Positions 8,663 through 17,349 of a DNA stretch of 64,000 bases are shown here, piece by piece. Numbering within the stretch: position 1 is the first letter of the stretch; the number at the start of each line of letters is the position of its first letter. Source of the DNA: Mycobacterium sp. DL440 (GTDB taxonomy: Bacteria > Actinomycetota > Actinomycetes > Mycobacteriales > Mycobacteriaceae); contig NZ_CP050191.1 in the NCBI RefSeq assembly GCF_011745145.1, positions 310,001 to 374,000 of the forward strand. Direction: 5' to 3'. The position numbers and the translations under genes were made by a program. The notes under the pieces were generated by a model. That model worked only from the letters and a program-made list of their open reading frames with translations, had not been told where the DNA came from and did no database searches.

Positions 8663-8972
8663 GAATTCCCCTTTGTTCAGTGAAAATCAACCTGTTAGTT
8701 AGGTGATGTAATGAGCTGCCGCCGACTGTACGCTCCGATTCTGAAGACAGGCTCTGCTCCGCGACTGGGCCGAACCTGGGACCGATCGAGGAGGACGGCG
8801 GGTGCATGCAGGGGTCCTATCCGACGCAACTGTTACTCTCGTAGACTGATTTGACGACTGAGTCCGCAGGCTGCGCGCTTGCAGGGCGGTTGTATACGAC
8901 TTGACCATCGACGCTGGCTCCACCAGCCCCATTGGCACGCCGCGCTTAAAGGTCGGCTGCGCAGGAGGAAGA
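8663..8972. other. intergenic region between the divergent methyltransferase array and secY
   Basis: 310 bases without a convincing gene. An open frame continues upstream of secY to 8901, but its 24 extra residues do not resemble SecY. The stretch holds -10-like hexamers TACTCT (8834-8839) and TAGACT (8842-8847) in secY orientation and a TATACG further down. None is paired with a clear -35, so the secY start point cannot be fixed. No long hairpin was seen. Confidence 0.5.
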
Positions 8973-10298
8973 GTGCTTTCGGCTTTCATCTCATCGCTGC
9001 GGACGGCCGACCTCAGACGCAAGATCCTTTTCACGTTGGGCTTGGTGATCCTGTACCGGGCCGGCGCGTCGATCCCGTCTCCGGGGGTTAACTACCCGAA
9101 CGTCCAGAAGTGCATCGAGCAGGTCAGCGGCGGAGATTCGGCGCAGATCTACTCGTTGATCAACCTGTTCTCAGGTGGCGCACTGCTACAGCTGACGGTC
9201 TTCGCGGTGGGCGTCATGCCCTACATCACCGCCAGCATCATCGTTCAGCTGCTCGTCGTGGTGATCCCGCGTTTCGAGCAGCTGCAGAAGGAGGGCCAGG
9301 CCGGTCAGGCCAAGATGACGCAGTACACGCGTTATCTGTCGATCGCGCTGGCCGTCCTGCAGGCCACCAGCATCGTGGCGCTCGCCGCCAACGGCGGCCT
9401 GCTGCAGGGCTGCAGCCTCGACATCATCCAGGACAGCTCCATCTTCGGCCTGATCGTCATCGTGCTGGTGCTGACCGCAGGCGCGGCGCTGGTGATGTGG
9501 ATGGGCGAGCTGATCACCGAGCGCGGTATCGGCAACGGCATGTCCCTGCTGATCTTCGCTGGCATCGCGGCCCGGATCCCGTCCGAAGGCCAGACCATCC
9601 TGGAGAGCCGCGGCGGGCTGGTGTTCACCGCTGTGGTCGCCGCGACTCTGGCCATCATCGTGGGCGTGGTGTTCGTCGAGCAGGGCCAGCGCCGCATCCC
9701 GGTCCAGTACGCCAAGCGCATGGTGGGCCGCAAGATGTACGGCGGCACCTCCACGTACCTGCCCCTCAAGGTGAACCAGGCCGGCGTCATCCCGGTGATC
9801 TTCGCGTCGTCGCTGATCTACATCCCGCACCTGATCACGCAGCTGATTCAGAGCGGCAGCTCCAACCCGGGCTCCGGATGGTGGGACAAGTTTGTCGCCG
9901 ACTATCTGACGAATCCCGCCGACCCCGTTTACATCGCGCTCTACTTCGGCCTGATCATCTTCTTCACGTACTTCTACGTGTCGATCACCTTCAACCCCGA
10001 CGAGCGCGCCGATGAGATGAAGAAGTTCGGCGGATTCATCCCGGGCATCCGGCCCGGCAAGCCGACCGCGGACTACCTGCGGTACGTGCTCAGCCGGATC
10101 ACCCTGCCCGGCTCGATCTACCTGGGTGTGATTGCTGTTCTGCCCAACCTGTTCCTGCAGATCGGGAACACGGGCTCGGTACAGAATCTGCCTTTCGGCG
10201 GTACCGCGGTTCTCATCATGATCGGTGTCGGCTTGGATACCGTCAAACAGATCGAGAGCCAGCTGATGCAACGTAACTACGAAGGGTTCCTGAAGTGA
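8973..10298 (+). CDS. secY: protein translocase subunit SecY
   Basis: 441 aa, the channel-forming membrane subunit of the Sec translocon, with ten expected transmembrane helices. The GTG at 8973 gives the conserved mycobacterial start [20 protein letters not shown], with an excellent GGAGGA ribosome site at 8964-8969. The upstream in-frame ATG at 8901 would add an unrelated 24-residue leader. Recognisable segments include [15 protein letters not shown], the cytosolic loop [13 protein letters not shown] and the C-terminal [12 protein letters not shown]. It overlaps adk by four bases (GTGA) as in other actinobacteria, forming secY-adk-map. Confidence 0.98.
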   Translation: MLSAFISSLRTADLRRKILFTLGLVILYRAGASIPSPGVNYPNVQKCIEQVSGGDSAQIYSLINLFSGGALLQLTVFAVGVMPYITASIIVQLLVVVIPRFEQLQKEGQAGQAKMTQYTRYLSIALAVLQATSIVALAANGGLLQGCSLDIIQDSSIFGLIVIVLVLTAGAALVMWMGELITERGIGNGMSLLIFAGIAARIPSEGQTILESRGGLVFTAVVAATLAIIVGVVFVEQGQRRIPVQYAKRMVGRKMYGGTSTYLPLKVNQAGVIPVIFASSLIYIPHLITQLIQSGSSNPGSGWWDKFVADYLTNPADPVYIALYFGLIIFFTYFYVSITFNPDERADEMKKFGGFIPGIRPGKPTADYLRYVLSRITLPGSIYLGVIAVLPNLFLQIGNTGSVQNLPFGGTAVLIMIGVGLDTVKQIESQLMQRNYEGFLK

Positions 10299-10840
10299 GA
10301 GTCGTTCTACTCGGACCGCCCGGGGCGGGCAAAGGCACGCAGGCGGAAAAGCTGTCCGAGAAGCTCGGCATCCCGCAAATCTCGACCGGGGACCTTTTCC
10401 GCAAGAACATCGGCGATGGCACACCGCTCGGTCTGGAGGCCAAGCGCTACCTGGACGCCGGCGATCTGGTGCCGGCCGAGCTGACGAACCGCCTCGTCGA
10501 GGACCGTATCGATCAGGCAGATGCCGCCGACGGATTCATTCTCGACGGGTATCCGCGGTCGGTCGAGCAGGCCGGGGCGCTCAAGGACATGCTTGCCGCA
10601 CGTAACCACAAGCTCGACGCGGTGGTGGAGTTCCAGGTGTCCGAGGATGAGCTGCTGACCCGGCTCAAGGGCCGTGGCCGCGCCGACGACACCGACGAGG
10701 TCATCCGCAACCGCATGAAGGTCTACCGCGACGAGACCGAGCCGCTGCTGCAGTACTACCGCGACGACCTGAAGACCGTGGATGCGGTGGGCGCCCTCGA
10801 TGAGGTGTTCGCCCGCGCATTGCACGCACTGGGTAAGTGA
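10295..10840 (+). CDS. adk: adenylate kinase
   Basis: 181 aa, the short type without a zinc or LID insertion typical of actinobacteria. It converts AMP and ATP to two ADP in the cytosol. The P-loop is GPPGAGKGT (residues 7-15), the AMP-binding region includes ISTGDLFR, and the [10 protein letters not shown] and [15 protein letters not shown] segments carry the conserved arginines. GTG 10295 overlaps the secY stop, and the stop overlaps the map start, so the three are translationally coupled. Confidence 0.98.
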   Translation: MRVVLLGPPGAGKGTQAEKLSEKLGIPQISTGDLFRKNIGDGTPLGLEAKRYLDAGDLVPAELTNRLVEDRIDQADAADGFILDGYPRSVEQAGALKDMLAARNHKLDAVVEFQVSEDELLTRLKGRGRADDTDEVIRNRMKVYRDETEPLLQYYRDDLKTVDAVGALDEVFARALHALGK

Positions 10841-11634
10841 TCAGGTTGCCGGGGTTGCGCAGGCGCAAGGTCGTTGCGCAGCGCAGCGCCGGAGAGTTGG
10901 ACGCGATGGCCGTGGCCGGGGCGCTCGTCGCCTCGGCGCTGCGGGCCGTTCGGGCGGCCGCCGCCCCCGGCGTGACCACACTCGAACTGGATCGGATCGC
11001 CGAATCCGTCATCCGTGACGGTGGCGGCACCCCGTCGTTCCTCGGCTACCACGGATTCCCGGCCAGTATCTGCGCATCGGTTAATGATCGTGTGGTGCAC
11101 GGCATTCCGACCGCGGACGAAGTATTGGCCGCCGGCGATCTGGTGTCCATCGACTGCGGCGCGATTGTCGACGGTTGGCACGGCGACTCGGCCGTCACCT
11201 TCGGCGTCGGCGCGATCATCGCCGCCGACGAAGCCCTTTCTGCCGCAACCAAATCGGCCATGGAGGCCGGCATCGCCGCGATGCTGCCCGGAAACCGGCT
11301 GACCGACGTCTCGCACGCGATCGAGGTCGAGACCCATGCCGCCGAGGCCCGCCACGACCGCAAGTACGGGATCGTCGACGGCTACGGCGGCCACGGCATC
11401 GGCCGACAAATGCACATGGACCCGTTCCTGCCCAACGAAGGTTCGCCCGGGCGTGGTCCGTACCTGGAGCCTGGCTCGGTACTCGCGATCGAACCCATGC
11501 TCACCTTGGGCACCACCGAGACTTTGATCCTCGACGACGAGTGGACCGTCGTCACCGCCGACGGGACCCGCGCGGCGCACTGGGAGCACACCGTCGCCGT
11601 GACCGAAGACGGGCCCCGAATCCTCACTCAGTAA
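10837..11634 (+). CDS. map: methionine aminopeptidase, type I
   Basis: 265 aa. It removes N-terminal methionine from nascent proteins. The five metal ligands are visible: the two aspartates around [19 protein letters not shown], the histidine in GGHGIGR, and glutamates in AIEPML and [24 protein letters not shown] is the conserved substrate-binding segment. It lacks the N-terminal zinc/SH3 extension seen in the longer mycobacterial paralogue, so it corresponds to the secY-linked copy (MapA type). It starts at GTG 10837, overlapping adk. It is the last gene of the spc-type operon here; infA would follow in many bacteria but lies 32 kb away. Confidence 0.97.
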   Translation: MIRLPGLRRRKVVAQRSAGELDAMAVAGALVASALRAVRAAAAPGVTTLELDRIAESVIRDGGGTPSFLGYHGFPASICASVNDRVVHGIPTADEVLAAGDLVSIDCGAIVDGWHGDSAVTFGVGAIIAADEALSAATKSAMEAGIAAMLPGNRLTDVSHAIEVETHAAEARHDRKYGIVDGYGGHGIGRQMHMDPFLPNEGSPGRGPYLEPGSVLAIEPMLTLGTTETLILDDEWTVVTADGTRAAHWEHTVAVTEDGPRILTQ

Positions 11635-11703
11635 TTAACGCCAGCAATCAATACTCGAATCGCACGCAGGTGCTGGTGTCAGCCCGCGCGCAAAGGTAGT
11701 AAT

Positions 11704-11731
11704 TGAACCGGATCGCCTCCAACGTCGTATC
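11704..11731 (+). promoter_or_regulatory. SigL-type ECF promoter of sigL-rslA
   Basis: TGAACC (11704-11709) and CGTATC (11726-11731) are separated by exactly 16 bases, ahead of the sigL ribosome site and GTG 11750. This matches the SigL promoter form as I recall it (TGAACC and CGTGTC elements). The same architecture recurs at 13834-13861, so it is supported internally. It implies autoregulation of sigL. Confidence 0.7.
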
Positions 11732-11749
11732 ACAGACGGAGGTACAGAA

Positions 11750-12277
11750 GTGGATGATCCGGAGGCCGCCATGATGCGGGTGCTCTACGACGAGCATGCT
11801 GCCGCTCTATGGCGCTACGCCCTGCGACTCACGGGTGACCGTGCCCGGGCCGAGGACGTGGTGCAGGAAACGCTGCTGCGTGCATGGCGTCATCCTGACG
11901 TGACCGCCGACACCGACCGATCGGCACGGGCATGGTTGTTTACGGTGGCGCGAAACATGATCATTGATGAACGCCGGAGTGCCCGTTTTCGGAACGAAAC
12001 CGGGGTCTCCGACCCCGAACAGGTGGCAGATCATTCCAAGGCTGCCATCACCCCCGACCAAGTGGACAACGCGTTGGATCGAATCCTCCTGAGCACGGCA
12101 TTGAGCCAACTTTCCGACGAACACCGGGCAGTGGTCCGCCGGGCGTACTACCAGGGCTGGACCACCGGGCAGATCGCCGATGATCTGCACATACCCGAGG
12201 GCACCGTGAAATCACGGCTGCACTATGCGGTACGTGCGTTGAGACTGAATTTGCAGGAGATGGGGGTGACACGATGA
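11750..12277 (+). CDS. sigL: ECF RNA polymerase sigma factor SigL
   Basis: 175 aa. Region 2 spans ~10-80 (YDEHAAALWRYALRLTGD, then EDVVQETLLRAWRH and ARAWLFTVARNMIIDERR). Region 4 spans ~115-170, with the helix-turn-helix YYQGWTTGQIADDLHIPEGTVKSRLHYA. Length and sequence fit mycobacterial SigL. GTG 11750 follows a GGAGGT ribosome site at 11738-11743. The stop overlaps rslA by four bases (ATGA), the standard arrangement of an ECF factor with its anti-sigma gene. A TGAACC-N16-CGTATC promoter lies directly upstream. It probably also transcribes the adjacent 13890 operon, which carries the same promoter type. Confidence 0.92.
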   Translation: MDDPEAAMMRVLYDEHAAALWRYALRLTGDRARAEDVVQETLLRAWRHPDVTADTDRSARAWLFTVARNMIIDERRSARFRNETGVSDPEQVADHSKAAITPDQVDNALDRILLSTALSQLSDEHRAVVRRAYYQGWTTGQIADDLHIPEGTVKSRLHYAVRALRLNLQEMGVTR

Positions 12278-13008
12278 CACAGTTCGGTGTGCCGCACGTT
12301 CCTGATCCGCCTGCGCTCGACAAGTACCGGACCTGGGATGCGGCCTATGTGCTGGGTTCGTTGGAAAGCAGCGAGCGACGCGAGTACGAGGCTCATCTGG
12401 AGGGCTGTGCGCAGTGCCGTTCCGCGGTGGCCGAGTTGACCGGTATGCCCGCTCTGCTGGCCATGCTCGAGCTCGACGACGTGCTTGCGCTCGAATCCGA
12501 ACAGCCCGATCCGCCGCTGCGGCCCGAGGTGCTGCAGTCCGTGCTGGCCAGGGTCAGCTGGGGCCGGCGTCGTTCGCGCTGGGTGACCACGGCCGCCGTG
12601 GGCGTGGCCGCTGCCCTGCTGGCGCTGGGTGTGGTGGTCGGCGTTCGCCCCGAGGTGTTCGGCCTGCACAGCGGCTCCGAGCAGGAGAGCGCGCAGATGC
12701 TGGCGATGTCGAAGATGTCCGATACGCCGATCAACGCCAGCATCGCGATGACCGGTTACTCCTGGGGTACCCGCATCGACATGGCCTGCAGCTACGGGAG
12801 CTGGGGCAAACAGGACGCACCCCCGCAGAACCTCGGCATGGTGGTGATCGGCCGGGACGGCAGTCGCAACGAGGTCGCGACATGGCTCGGGTTGTCCGGC
12901 GCCACCGCGCTGCCCAGCGGCAACACCCAGATGCCGATGGCGGATATCGCTGCGGTGCAACTGGTTACGTCCCCCGAAGGCAAGGTGCTGCTCGAGAAGC
13001 AGCTCTGA
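12274..13008 (+). CDS. rslA: zinc-binding anti-sigma factor RslA
   Basis: 244 aa. The N-terminal cytosolic domain contains the zinc anti-sigma motif His41-x3-Cys45-x2-Cys48 (HLEGCAQC). A single membrane helix spans ~103-124, preceded by arginines (inside), and an extracytoplasmic domain of about 120 residues follows. In M. tuberculosis RslA binds SigL and releases it when the zinc site is oxidised; the same is inferred here from the motif and the ATGA overlap with sigL. The gene ends 12 bases before a long inverted repeat that separates it from a converging methyltransferase gene. Confidence 0.92.
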   Translation: MTQFGVPHVPDPPALDKYRTWDAAYVLGSLESSERREYEAHLEGCAQCRSAVAELTGMPALLAMLELDDVLALESEQPDPPLRPEVLQSVLARVSWGRRRSRWVTTAAVGVAAALLALGVVVGVRPEVFGLHSGSEQESAQMLAMSKMSDTPINASIAMTGYSWGTRIDMACSYGSWGKQDAPPQNLGMVVIGRDGSRNEVATWLGLSGATALPSGNTQMPMADIAAVQLVTSPEGKVLLEKQL

Positions 13009-13020
13009 GTCCCGTCACTT

Positions 13021-13089
13021 CTTCGCCGAAACCGCATTCCGGCAGATGACTACTCGCACTTCTCCGGCTGGAATGCGGTTTCGGCGAAG
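13021..13089. repeat. long-stem inverted repeat, copy 1 of a two-copy family
   Basis: Arms 13021-13043 and 13067-13089 pair over 23 positions with about one mismatch: CTTCGCCGAAACCGCATTCC against its complement. The loop is 23 bases and contains TACTCGCACTTCTCC. It lies exactly between the convergent ends of rslA and the methyltransferase, so it can act as a bidirectional terminator, although no T-tract follows. Copy 2 (13764-13826) shares both the arms and the loop. Confidence 0.85.
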
Positions 13090-13740
13090 TTAGTCCGCGT
13101 GACCGGCATCTTTGTGGGCGCTCAGCAGGAAGCCGGACATCACGAGGTGGCCGGCACCGTCGCGCTCGACTCCGGGCGCTGATGCCGGACCGCCGGTGTC
13201 GTTGCCGTACAGCTTGGCCGGGCGGACGTCGTCCACGGTCCAATGCGTGGCGACGGTGTCGCGCAATTCCTCGGCGGTGAAGCCGTTGGGTCCGGTAGCG
13301 CCATCGGCGAAAGGCCTTGTCGCAAAGGCCAGGATGTAGAGCCGTGCATCCGGTGCCGATGCCCGGTGGATGGCCTGTATGTAGGCCTCGCGTCCGTCGA
13401 TCGGTAGCGCGTGTAGCAGGCCGCTGTCGAGCACGGTGTTGAACCTGCCGTCGTAACCGGTGAAGGCGGTCATGTCGGCCTGCGCGAAACTCGCTGTGGT
13501 CAAACCACGTTGGGCTGCGCTGGCGGCCGCCGCTGCGATCGCCGTCGGGCTGGCATCCAGCCCGACAACGGTGTAGCCCTGCTCCGCCAGTGTCAGCGAG
13601 AGTGCGGCATGCCCGCACCCGGAGTCGAGAACCTCGCCGTGCACCTTGCCTTCCTCGATGAGTCGGGCAAGCTCGGGCTGCGGGGTGCCGATGCTCCACG
13701 GCGGTGGCGTTTCCTGACGATAGGCGTCGTCCCAATCCAT
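13090..13740 (-). CDS. class I SAM-dependent methyltransferase
   Basis: 216 aa. The SAM site is visible as VLDSGCGHAALSLTLA (motif I) followed by VVGLDAS and the later FNTVLDSGLLHALP. It resembles small-molecule or thiol methyltransferases of the Methyltransf_11/25 type rather than the TIGR00027 family upstream. ATG 13740 (MDWDDAYRQETPPPWSIG) is the natural start. The longer frame to 13863 would translate through inverted repeat copy 2. The gene is bracketed by both repeat copies and is divergent from the SigL-type pathway, so it may be independent of it. The substrate is unknown. Confidence 0.85.
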   Translation of the reverse strand: MDWDDAYRQETPPPWSIGTPQPELARLIEEGKVHGEVLDSGCGHAALSLTLAEQGYTVVGLDASPTAIAAAAASAAQRGLTTASFAQADMTAFTGYDGRFNTVLDSGLLHALPIDGREAYIQAIHRASAPDARLYILAFATRPFADGATGPNGFTAEELRDTVATHWTVDDVRPAKLYGNDTGGPASAPGVERDGAGHLVMSGFLLSAHKDAGHAD

Positions 13741-13763
13741 GCCCTCCACTATGCCCAGTTCGG

Positions 13764-13826
13764 CGCCGAAACCGCATTCCGGCAGGTGGGTACTCGCACT
13801 TCTCCTGCCGGAATGCGGTTTCGGCG
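13764..13826. repeat. long-stem inverted repeat, copy 2
   Basis: Arms 13764-13785 and 13805-13826 are perfect 22-base complements (CGCCGAAACCGCATTCCGGCAG). The 19-base loop includes TACTCGCACTTCTC, identical in that core and in orientation to copy 1. This copy lies between a divergent methyltransferase start and the SigL-type promoter at 13834, so it is not simply a terminator. A REP-like dispersed element is likely. Confidence 0.85.
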
Positions 13827-13833
13827 GGTTGAT

Positions 13834-13861
13834 TGAACCGAACCTCGCCACCGGTCGTGTC
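13834..13861 (+). promoter_or_regulatory. SigL-type ECF promoter of the ThDP-SRPBCC-KAS III-aminotransferase operon
   Basis: TGAACC (13834-13839), a 16-base spacer, then CGTGTC (13856-13861). Spacing and both elements match the promoter in front of sigL, which has CGTATC. Transcription would start near 13868, ahead of a GGAAG..AGGTG ribosome site and ATG 13890. This is the main evidence that the operon belongs to the SigL regulon. Confidence 0.75.
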
Positions 13862-13889
13862 ACTGGCAGCGCACGGAAGTAGGTGACAC

Positions 13890-15641
13890 ATGGTCAAGGC
13901 GCACAGGGTGGTGGACCACATCGTCGGCTGTCTGGCGGCGAAGGGGATCTCGCACATCTTCGGCGTGGACGGTGCCAACATCGAGGACGTCTACGACGCG
14001 GCGTACTTCCGTGACGACATCACCGCGGTGCTGGCGAAACACGAATTCTCCGCTGCCACAATGGCAGATGGATACAGCCGCAGCGGCGCCGGGATCGGCG
14101 TGGTGGCGGCGACCTCTGGTGGCGGCTGCCTGAATACCGTGCCCGGCCTGGCCGAATCGCTGGCCAGTCGCGTTCCGGTGCTGGCCCTGATCGGCCAGGC
14201 ACCGACAACACTCGACGGCCGCGGCGCCTTCCAGGACACCAGCGGGGACAACGGGAGCCTGGACGCGCATGCCCTTTTCTCGGCGGTCTCGGTGTACTGC
14301 CGCAGGGTGCTCACGCCCGCCGACATCCTCACCGCGCTTCCGGATGCGTTGGCCGCCGCACGCACCGGTGGACCCGCGGTGTTGTTGCTGCCCAAGAATA
14401 TTCAGCAGGCGGAACTGGCGGAAGCCCGCGTGACCGATGGCCGTGGTAACCGGCGGGCCGGGGGCAACGGGTCCGGGCCAGAGGCGCGGCGCCATCCCGA
14501 TCTTGCCGGGCTCGAGCAGGCACTGCGCCGCGTGGACCGCCCGATCACGATCATCGCCGGTGAGCAGGTCGCCCGCGACGACGCCCGCGCCGAACTGGAA
14601 CGTCTGCGGGCCACGCTGCGTGCGCAGGTGGCCACGGTGCCCGACGCCAAAGACGTGGCGGGTACCCCGGGACTCGGCTCGTCCTCCGCGTTGGGGGTGG
14701 CCGGTGTGATGGGTCACCCCGGGGTGTCCGTTGCCGCAGCTCAGAGCGCGATGTGCCTGCTGGTCGGAACCCGCATGACGGTGACTGCGCGGGCGGGTCT
14801 CGACGAGGTACTGGGCAAGGTGGCGACCTACTCGATCGGCTCGCAGGTGCCATACCCGGCGTGCACGCACGTCCACTCCGACGACCTGCGCCAGTCGCTG
14901 ACGCACCTGGCCCGGGCGCTGTCAGGTCCAGGCCGGCCGGTCCAGGTGCGCGTGCCGGATCTGGTGCCGCGCACCGAACTGAGGCCGCCCGCCTATCACG
15001 GTCCGGGAATCCGGTACCGCGACGCGATGGCGGCTCTCGACGCGGCCCTCACCGACGGCACCGACATCGTCGTCGACGCCGGCAACGTGGGAGCCTCGGC
15101 GATCCACTACCTGCCCGCCCGGCGTGACGGACGCTTCATGGTGGCGCTCGGCATGGGCGGCATGGGCTACAGCTTCGGCGCAGGGATCGGGATGACGTTT
15201 CACCGGGCCGCGGCGGGCGCCGCCCGGCGCACCGTGGTGATTGCCGGTGACGGCTCATTCTTCATGCACGGCATGGAGATTCACACAGCCATGCAGTACC
15301 GGCTGCCGATCACCTTCGTACTGTTCGACAATCATGCACACGCCATGTGCGTCACCCGCGAGCAGCTGTTCTATGAGGACCGTTACTCATACAACAGGTT
15401 CGGTCCGAGCCGACTCGGTACCGGTCTGGCTGCGATGTTTCCGGGTCTCACCGCCTACGACGTCACCGACGTCCGCCAACTGTCCCAAGCGCTGGGCATG
15501 GCCCTGGACAACGACGGACCTTCGGTGCTCAGCATCGAATGTTCGGCCGACGAAATACCGCCTTTCGCAGCGTTTCTCGCCACCGAGAGCGCCCCTTCCA
15601 ATGCAGAGGAGAACAGATCTCATGTCGCTGCCCGCGCTTGA
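13890..15641 (+). CDS. thiamine diphosphate-dependent enzyme (acetolactate synthase-like)
   Basis: 583 aa with the three-domain ThDP layout. The N-terminal pyrimidine domain carries the cofactor-activating Glu52 (KHEFSAATMADGYSR). A degenerate central domain spans ~200-340. The C-terminal diphosphate domain holds the GDGSFFMHGMEI...FVLFDNHAHA motif around 452-485, with the GDG and Asn that bind magnesium-diphosphate. Such enzymes decarboxylate 2-oxo acids and may ligate the product to another carbonyl. It is not housekeeping IlvB, because no IlvN subunit gene is adjacent and the partners are a KAS III-like protein and an aminotransferase. It is the first gene behind a SigL-type promoter, and its end overlaps the next gene by 20 bases. 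Confidence 0.88.
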   Translation: MVKAHRVVDHIVGCLAAKGISHIFGVDGANIEDVYDAAYFRDDITAVLAKHEFSAATMADGYSRSGAGIGVVAATSGGGCLNTVPGLAESLASRVPVLALIGQAPTTLDGRGAFQDTSGDNGSLDAHALFSAVSVYCRRVLTPADILTALPDALAAARTGGPAVLLLPKNIQQAELAEARVTDGRGNRRAGGNGSGPEARRHPDLAGLEQALRRVDRPITIIAGEQVARDDARAELERLRATLRAQVATVPDAKDVAGTPGLGSSSALGVAGVMGHPGVSVAAAQSAMCLLVGTRMTVTARAGLDEVLGKVATYSIGSQVPYPACTHVHSDDLRQSLTHLARALSGPGRPVQVRVPDLVPRTELRPPAYHGPGIRYRDAMAALDAALTDGTDIVVDAGNVGASAIHYLPARRDGRFMVALGMGGMGYSFGAGIGMTFHRAAAGAARRTVVIAGDGSFFMHGMEIHTAMQYRLPITFVLFDNHAHAMCVTREQLFYEDRYSYNRFGPSRLGTGLAAMFPGLTAYDVTDVRQLSQALGMALDNDGPSVLSIECSADEIPPFAAFLATESAPSNAEENRSHVAARA

Positions 15642-16302
15642 AGACATCACGGTTCACCGGGGCACCCGTACCCCGATGGACGGCCTCATCCGGATCGAGA
15701 CCTCGCCCAAGGAGCAGGCCACTCCGATCATCATGGACATGATGCGGTCGGTCTACCCGCACGACCAGGTGTTCGGTCAGTACTGCACGGTCAACGACTA
15801 CATCGAGTGCCCACCCGACGAGTTGTTCGACTACCTGTCCGACACCCGCTGCCTGGAGGAGTGGACCTACAGCCTGCGTGGATTCACCCCGACGGAGCAG
15901 CCCGGGCTGTGGCTGGCGCATGACCGGCTCGGCGCCGGGCCGTCGGGGCCGGGAAGCGCGATCTACACCCGTACCGTGGCGAACCGTGACGCCCTGACCG
16001 TCGACTATCACTGCGCCTGGGACCAGGGCAAGCACCTGTGGATGATCTATCTGATGCGCATCGTCGACGCACAGGTGGTCTTCGACAAGCCGGGTTCGGT
16101 TGTGCTGTGGACGAATTGCCATCACCCGTTCTACGACGAGAACCCCTACCCGGGGACCGCGCCCCCGGCGCGACCGGTCTGGGTGGGGGACTTCTGGGAC
16201 ATGTTCGGTCCCGGCCACCTGTTGGAATTGCGAAACCTCAAGGCAATCGCCGAATACCGGCACCGCAACGGCCTGCCGATCACCCCGGCCTGGATGAAGT
16301 GA
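15622..16302 (+). CDS. SRPBCC (START-like) ligand-binding or cyclase-like protein
   Basis: 226 aa. ATG 15622 has a GAGGAGAAC ribosome site inside the end of the upstream gene (20-base overlap). After ~45 residues the sequence NDYIECPPDELFDYLSDTRCLEEWTYSLRGF is typical of the helix-grip SRPBCC entry. The C-terminal FWDMFGPGHLLELRNLKAIAEYR matches the long closing helix. Members bind hydrophobic ligands, and some are polyketide aromatase/cyclases. In this operon it may hold or cyclise the product of the ThDP and KAS III-like enzymes. No catalytic residues can be assigned. Confidence 0.72.
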   Translation: MSLPALEDITVHRGTRTPMDGLIRIETSPKEQATPIIMDMMRSVYPHDQVFGQYCTVNDYIECPPDELFDYLSDTRCLEEWTYSLRGFTPTEQPGLWLAHDRLGAGPSGPGSAIYTRTVANRDALTVDYHCAWDQGKHLWMIYLMRIVDAQVVFDKPGSVVLWTNCHHPFYDENPYPGTAPPARPVWVGDFWDMFGPGHLLELRNLKAIAEYRHRNGLPITPAWMK

Positions 16303-16311
16303 GGTCCGGTG

Positions 16312-17349
16312 ATGACCGAGAAAACCCCCATCAGCCTCATCGATGTGTCGACGTACCTGCCCGGTGACCCGATCAGTGCCGACTACTACGCGGGGTTCGC
16401 CGAAACCGACGAGCTGGCCGAGAATGTGATGTTCCGGGCGCCGCGGTTCCGTCATCACGTCGGGCCCGACGAAACCGCGATCGACATGGTGGAGCGCGCC
16501 GCCGCCGGGTTGATCGAACGGCACGGTGCCGACGTCATCACGGGTGCCGATGTGTTGATCACCCACACCCAGCTGCCCGACATGCCGTTCTACGGTGGCG
16601 GCGGCGGCATGGCGCACCGGCTGGGCATGAAGCCCAACTGGGTGATCGACCTGCACAACGGCGGCTGTGCCGCGTTCGTGCTGGGGCTCAAAGTAGCCCG
16701 CACCCTGTTGAATTCGGGGGAGGGCCGGACCGCGGTGATCGCCATCGCCCAGAACTCCGCAGGCCAGGTGTTCGATCAGGAGACCATCCGGCGTAAGGCG
16801 CAGGCGGCGGTCCCCGGCGACGGGGCCGCGGTCGGGGTGGTGACGCTGTCCGACCAGTCACCGATCCTCGACATCGAATGCCGCACCTACGGGGAGTACG
16901 CCGGGGATATGACAGTCGTCATGGACCCGCCGCGCAAATGGTGGCAGGCCGGCCCGGGGGAGGCCAGCATCGGGTTCACCGAGAGCAAGATCACCAAGGT
17001 GCTGGCCCGGGGCAACCGACAGGTTCCCGAGGTGTGCTATGCCGTCTGCGACCGGATTGGGGTGCAGCCCAAGGACATCGACCTGTTGGTGACCAATCAG
17101 CCCAACCGCGTGTTCCTGCGCAACTGGCGTGAGGCATTGGAGTTGCCGCCCGAGCGCCACCTCGACACTTTTGACGACTGCGGAAACCTTTTCGCCGCAG
17201 GCATTCCCGTTAATCTCGACTGGGCCGTCACCGACGGGCGGGTGAAGGCCGGCGACACCGTGCTGATGGCCGCCTTCGCCCACGCCGGTGACTTCGCCGG
17301 GGCCGCCGCCGTGCGGTGGGGCGGCCGCGACGACTCGAGGAACGTGTGA
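16312..17349 (+). CDS. 3-oxoacyl-ACP synthase III-like condensing enzyme with atypical His/Asn site
   Basis: 345 aa. The thiolase-fold nucleophile is Cys119 (DLHNGGCAAFVLGL). The Asn of the triad is retained as Asn292 (DDCGNLFAAG). Where FabH has the catalytic His of HQAN, this protein reads TNQPN (Asn262). Loss of that His, needed for decarboxylative condensation of malonyl-ACP, suggests a non-decarboxylating acyl transfer or condensation, as in some KAS III-like acyltransferases of natural-product pathways. An in-frame GTG lies three bases upstream (16309). The stop overlaps the aminotransferase ATG by one base. No ACP gene is nearby, so the acyl donor may be a CoA thioester. Confidence 0.85.
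   Translation: MTEKTPISLIDVSTYLPGDPISADYYAGFAETDELAENVMFRAPRFRHHVGPDETAIDMVERAAAGLIERHGADVITGADVLITHTQLPDMPFYGGGGGMAHRLGMKPNWVIDLHNGGCAAFVLGLKVARTLLNSGEGRTAVIAIAQNSAGQVFDQETIRRKAQAAVPGDGAAVGVVTLSDQSPILDIECRTYGEYAGDMTVVMDPPRKWWQAGPGEASIGFTESKITKVLARGNRQVPEVCYAVCDRIGVQPKDIDLLVTNQPNRVFLRNWREALELPPERHLDTFDDCGNLFAAGIPVNLDWAVTDGRVKAGDTVLMAAFAHAGDFAGAAAVRWGGRDDSRNV

Noticed and set aside
7031..8683. 550-codon plus-strand frame opposite the methyltransferase array
   Set aside because: Spans two methyltransferase genes on the other strand and has no family motif.
8901..8972. 24-codon upstream extension of secY
   Set aside because: Conserved SecY starts at GTG 8973 behind a GGAGGA site; the extra residues are unrelated.
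9186..10424. 412-codon minus-strand frame opposite secY/adk
   Set aside because: Shadow of secY; charged His/Asp/Gln-rich sequence is the expected antisense of membrane-helix codons.
13741..13863. upstream extension of the methyltransferase frame
   Set aside because: It would translate inverted repeat copy 2 and overlap the SigL-type promoter.
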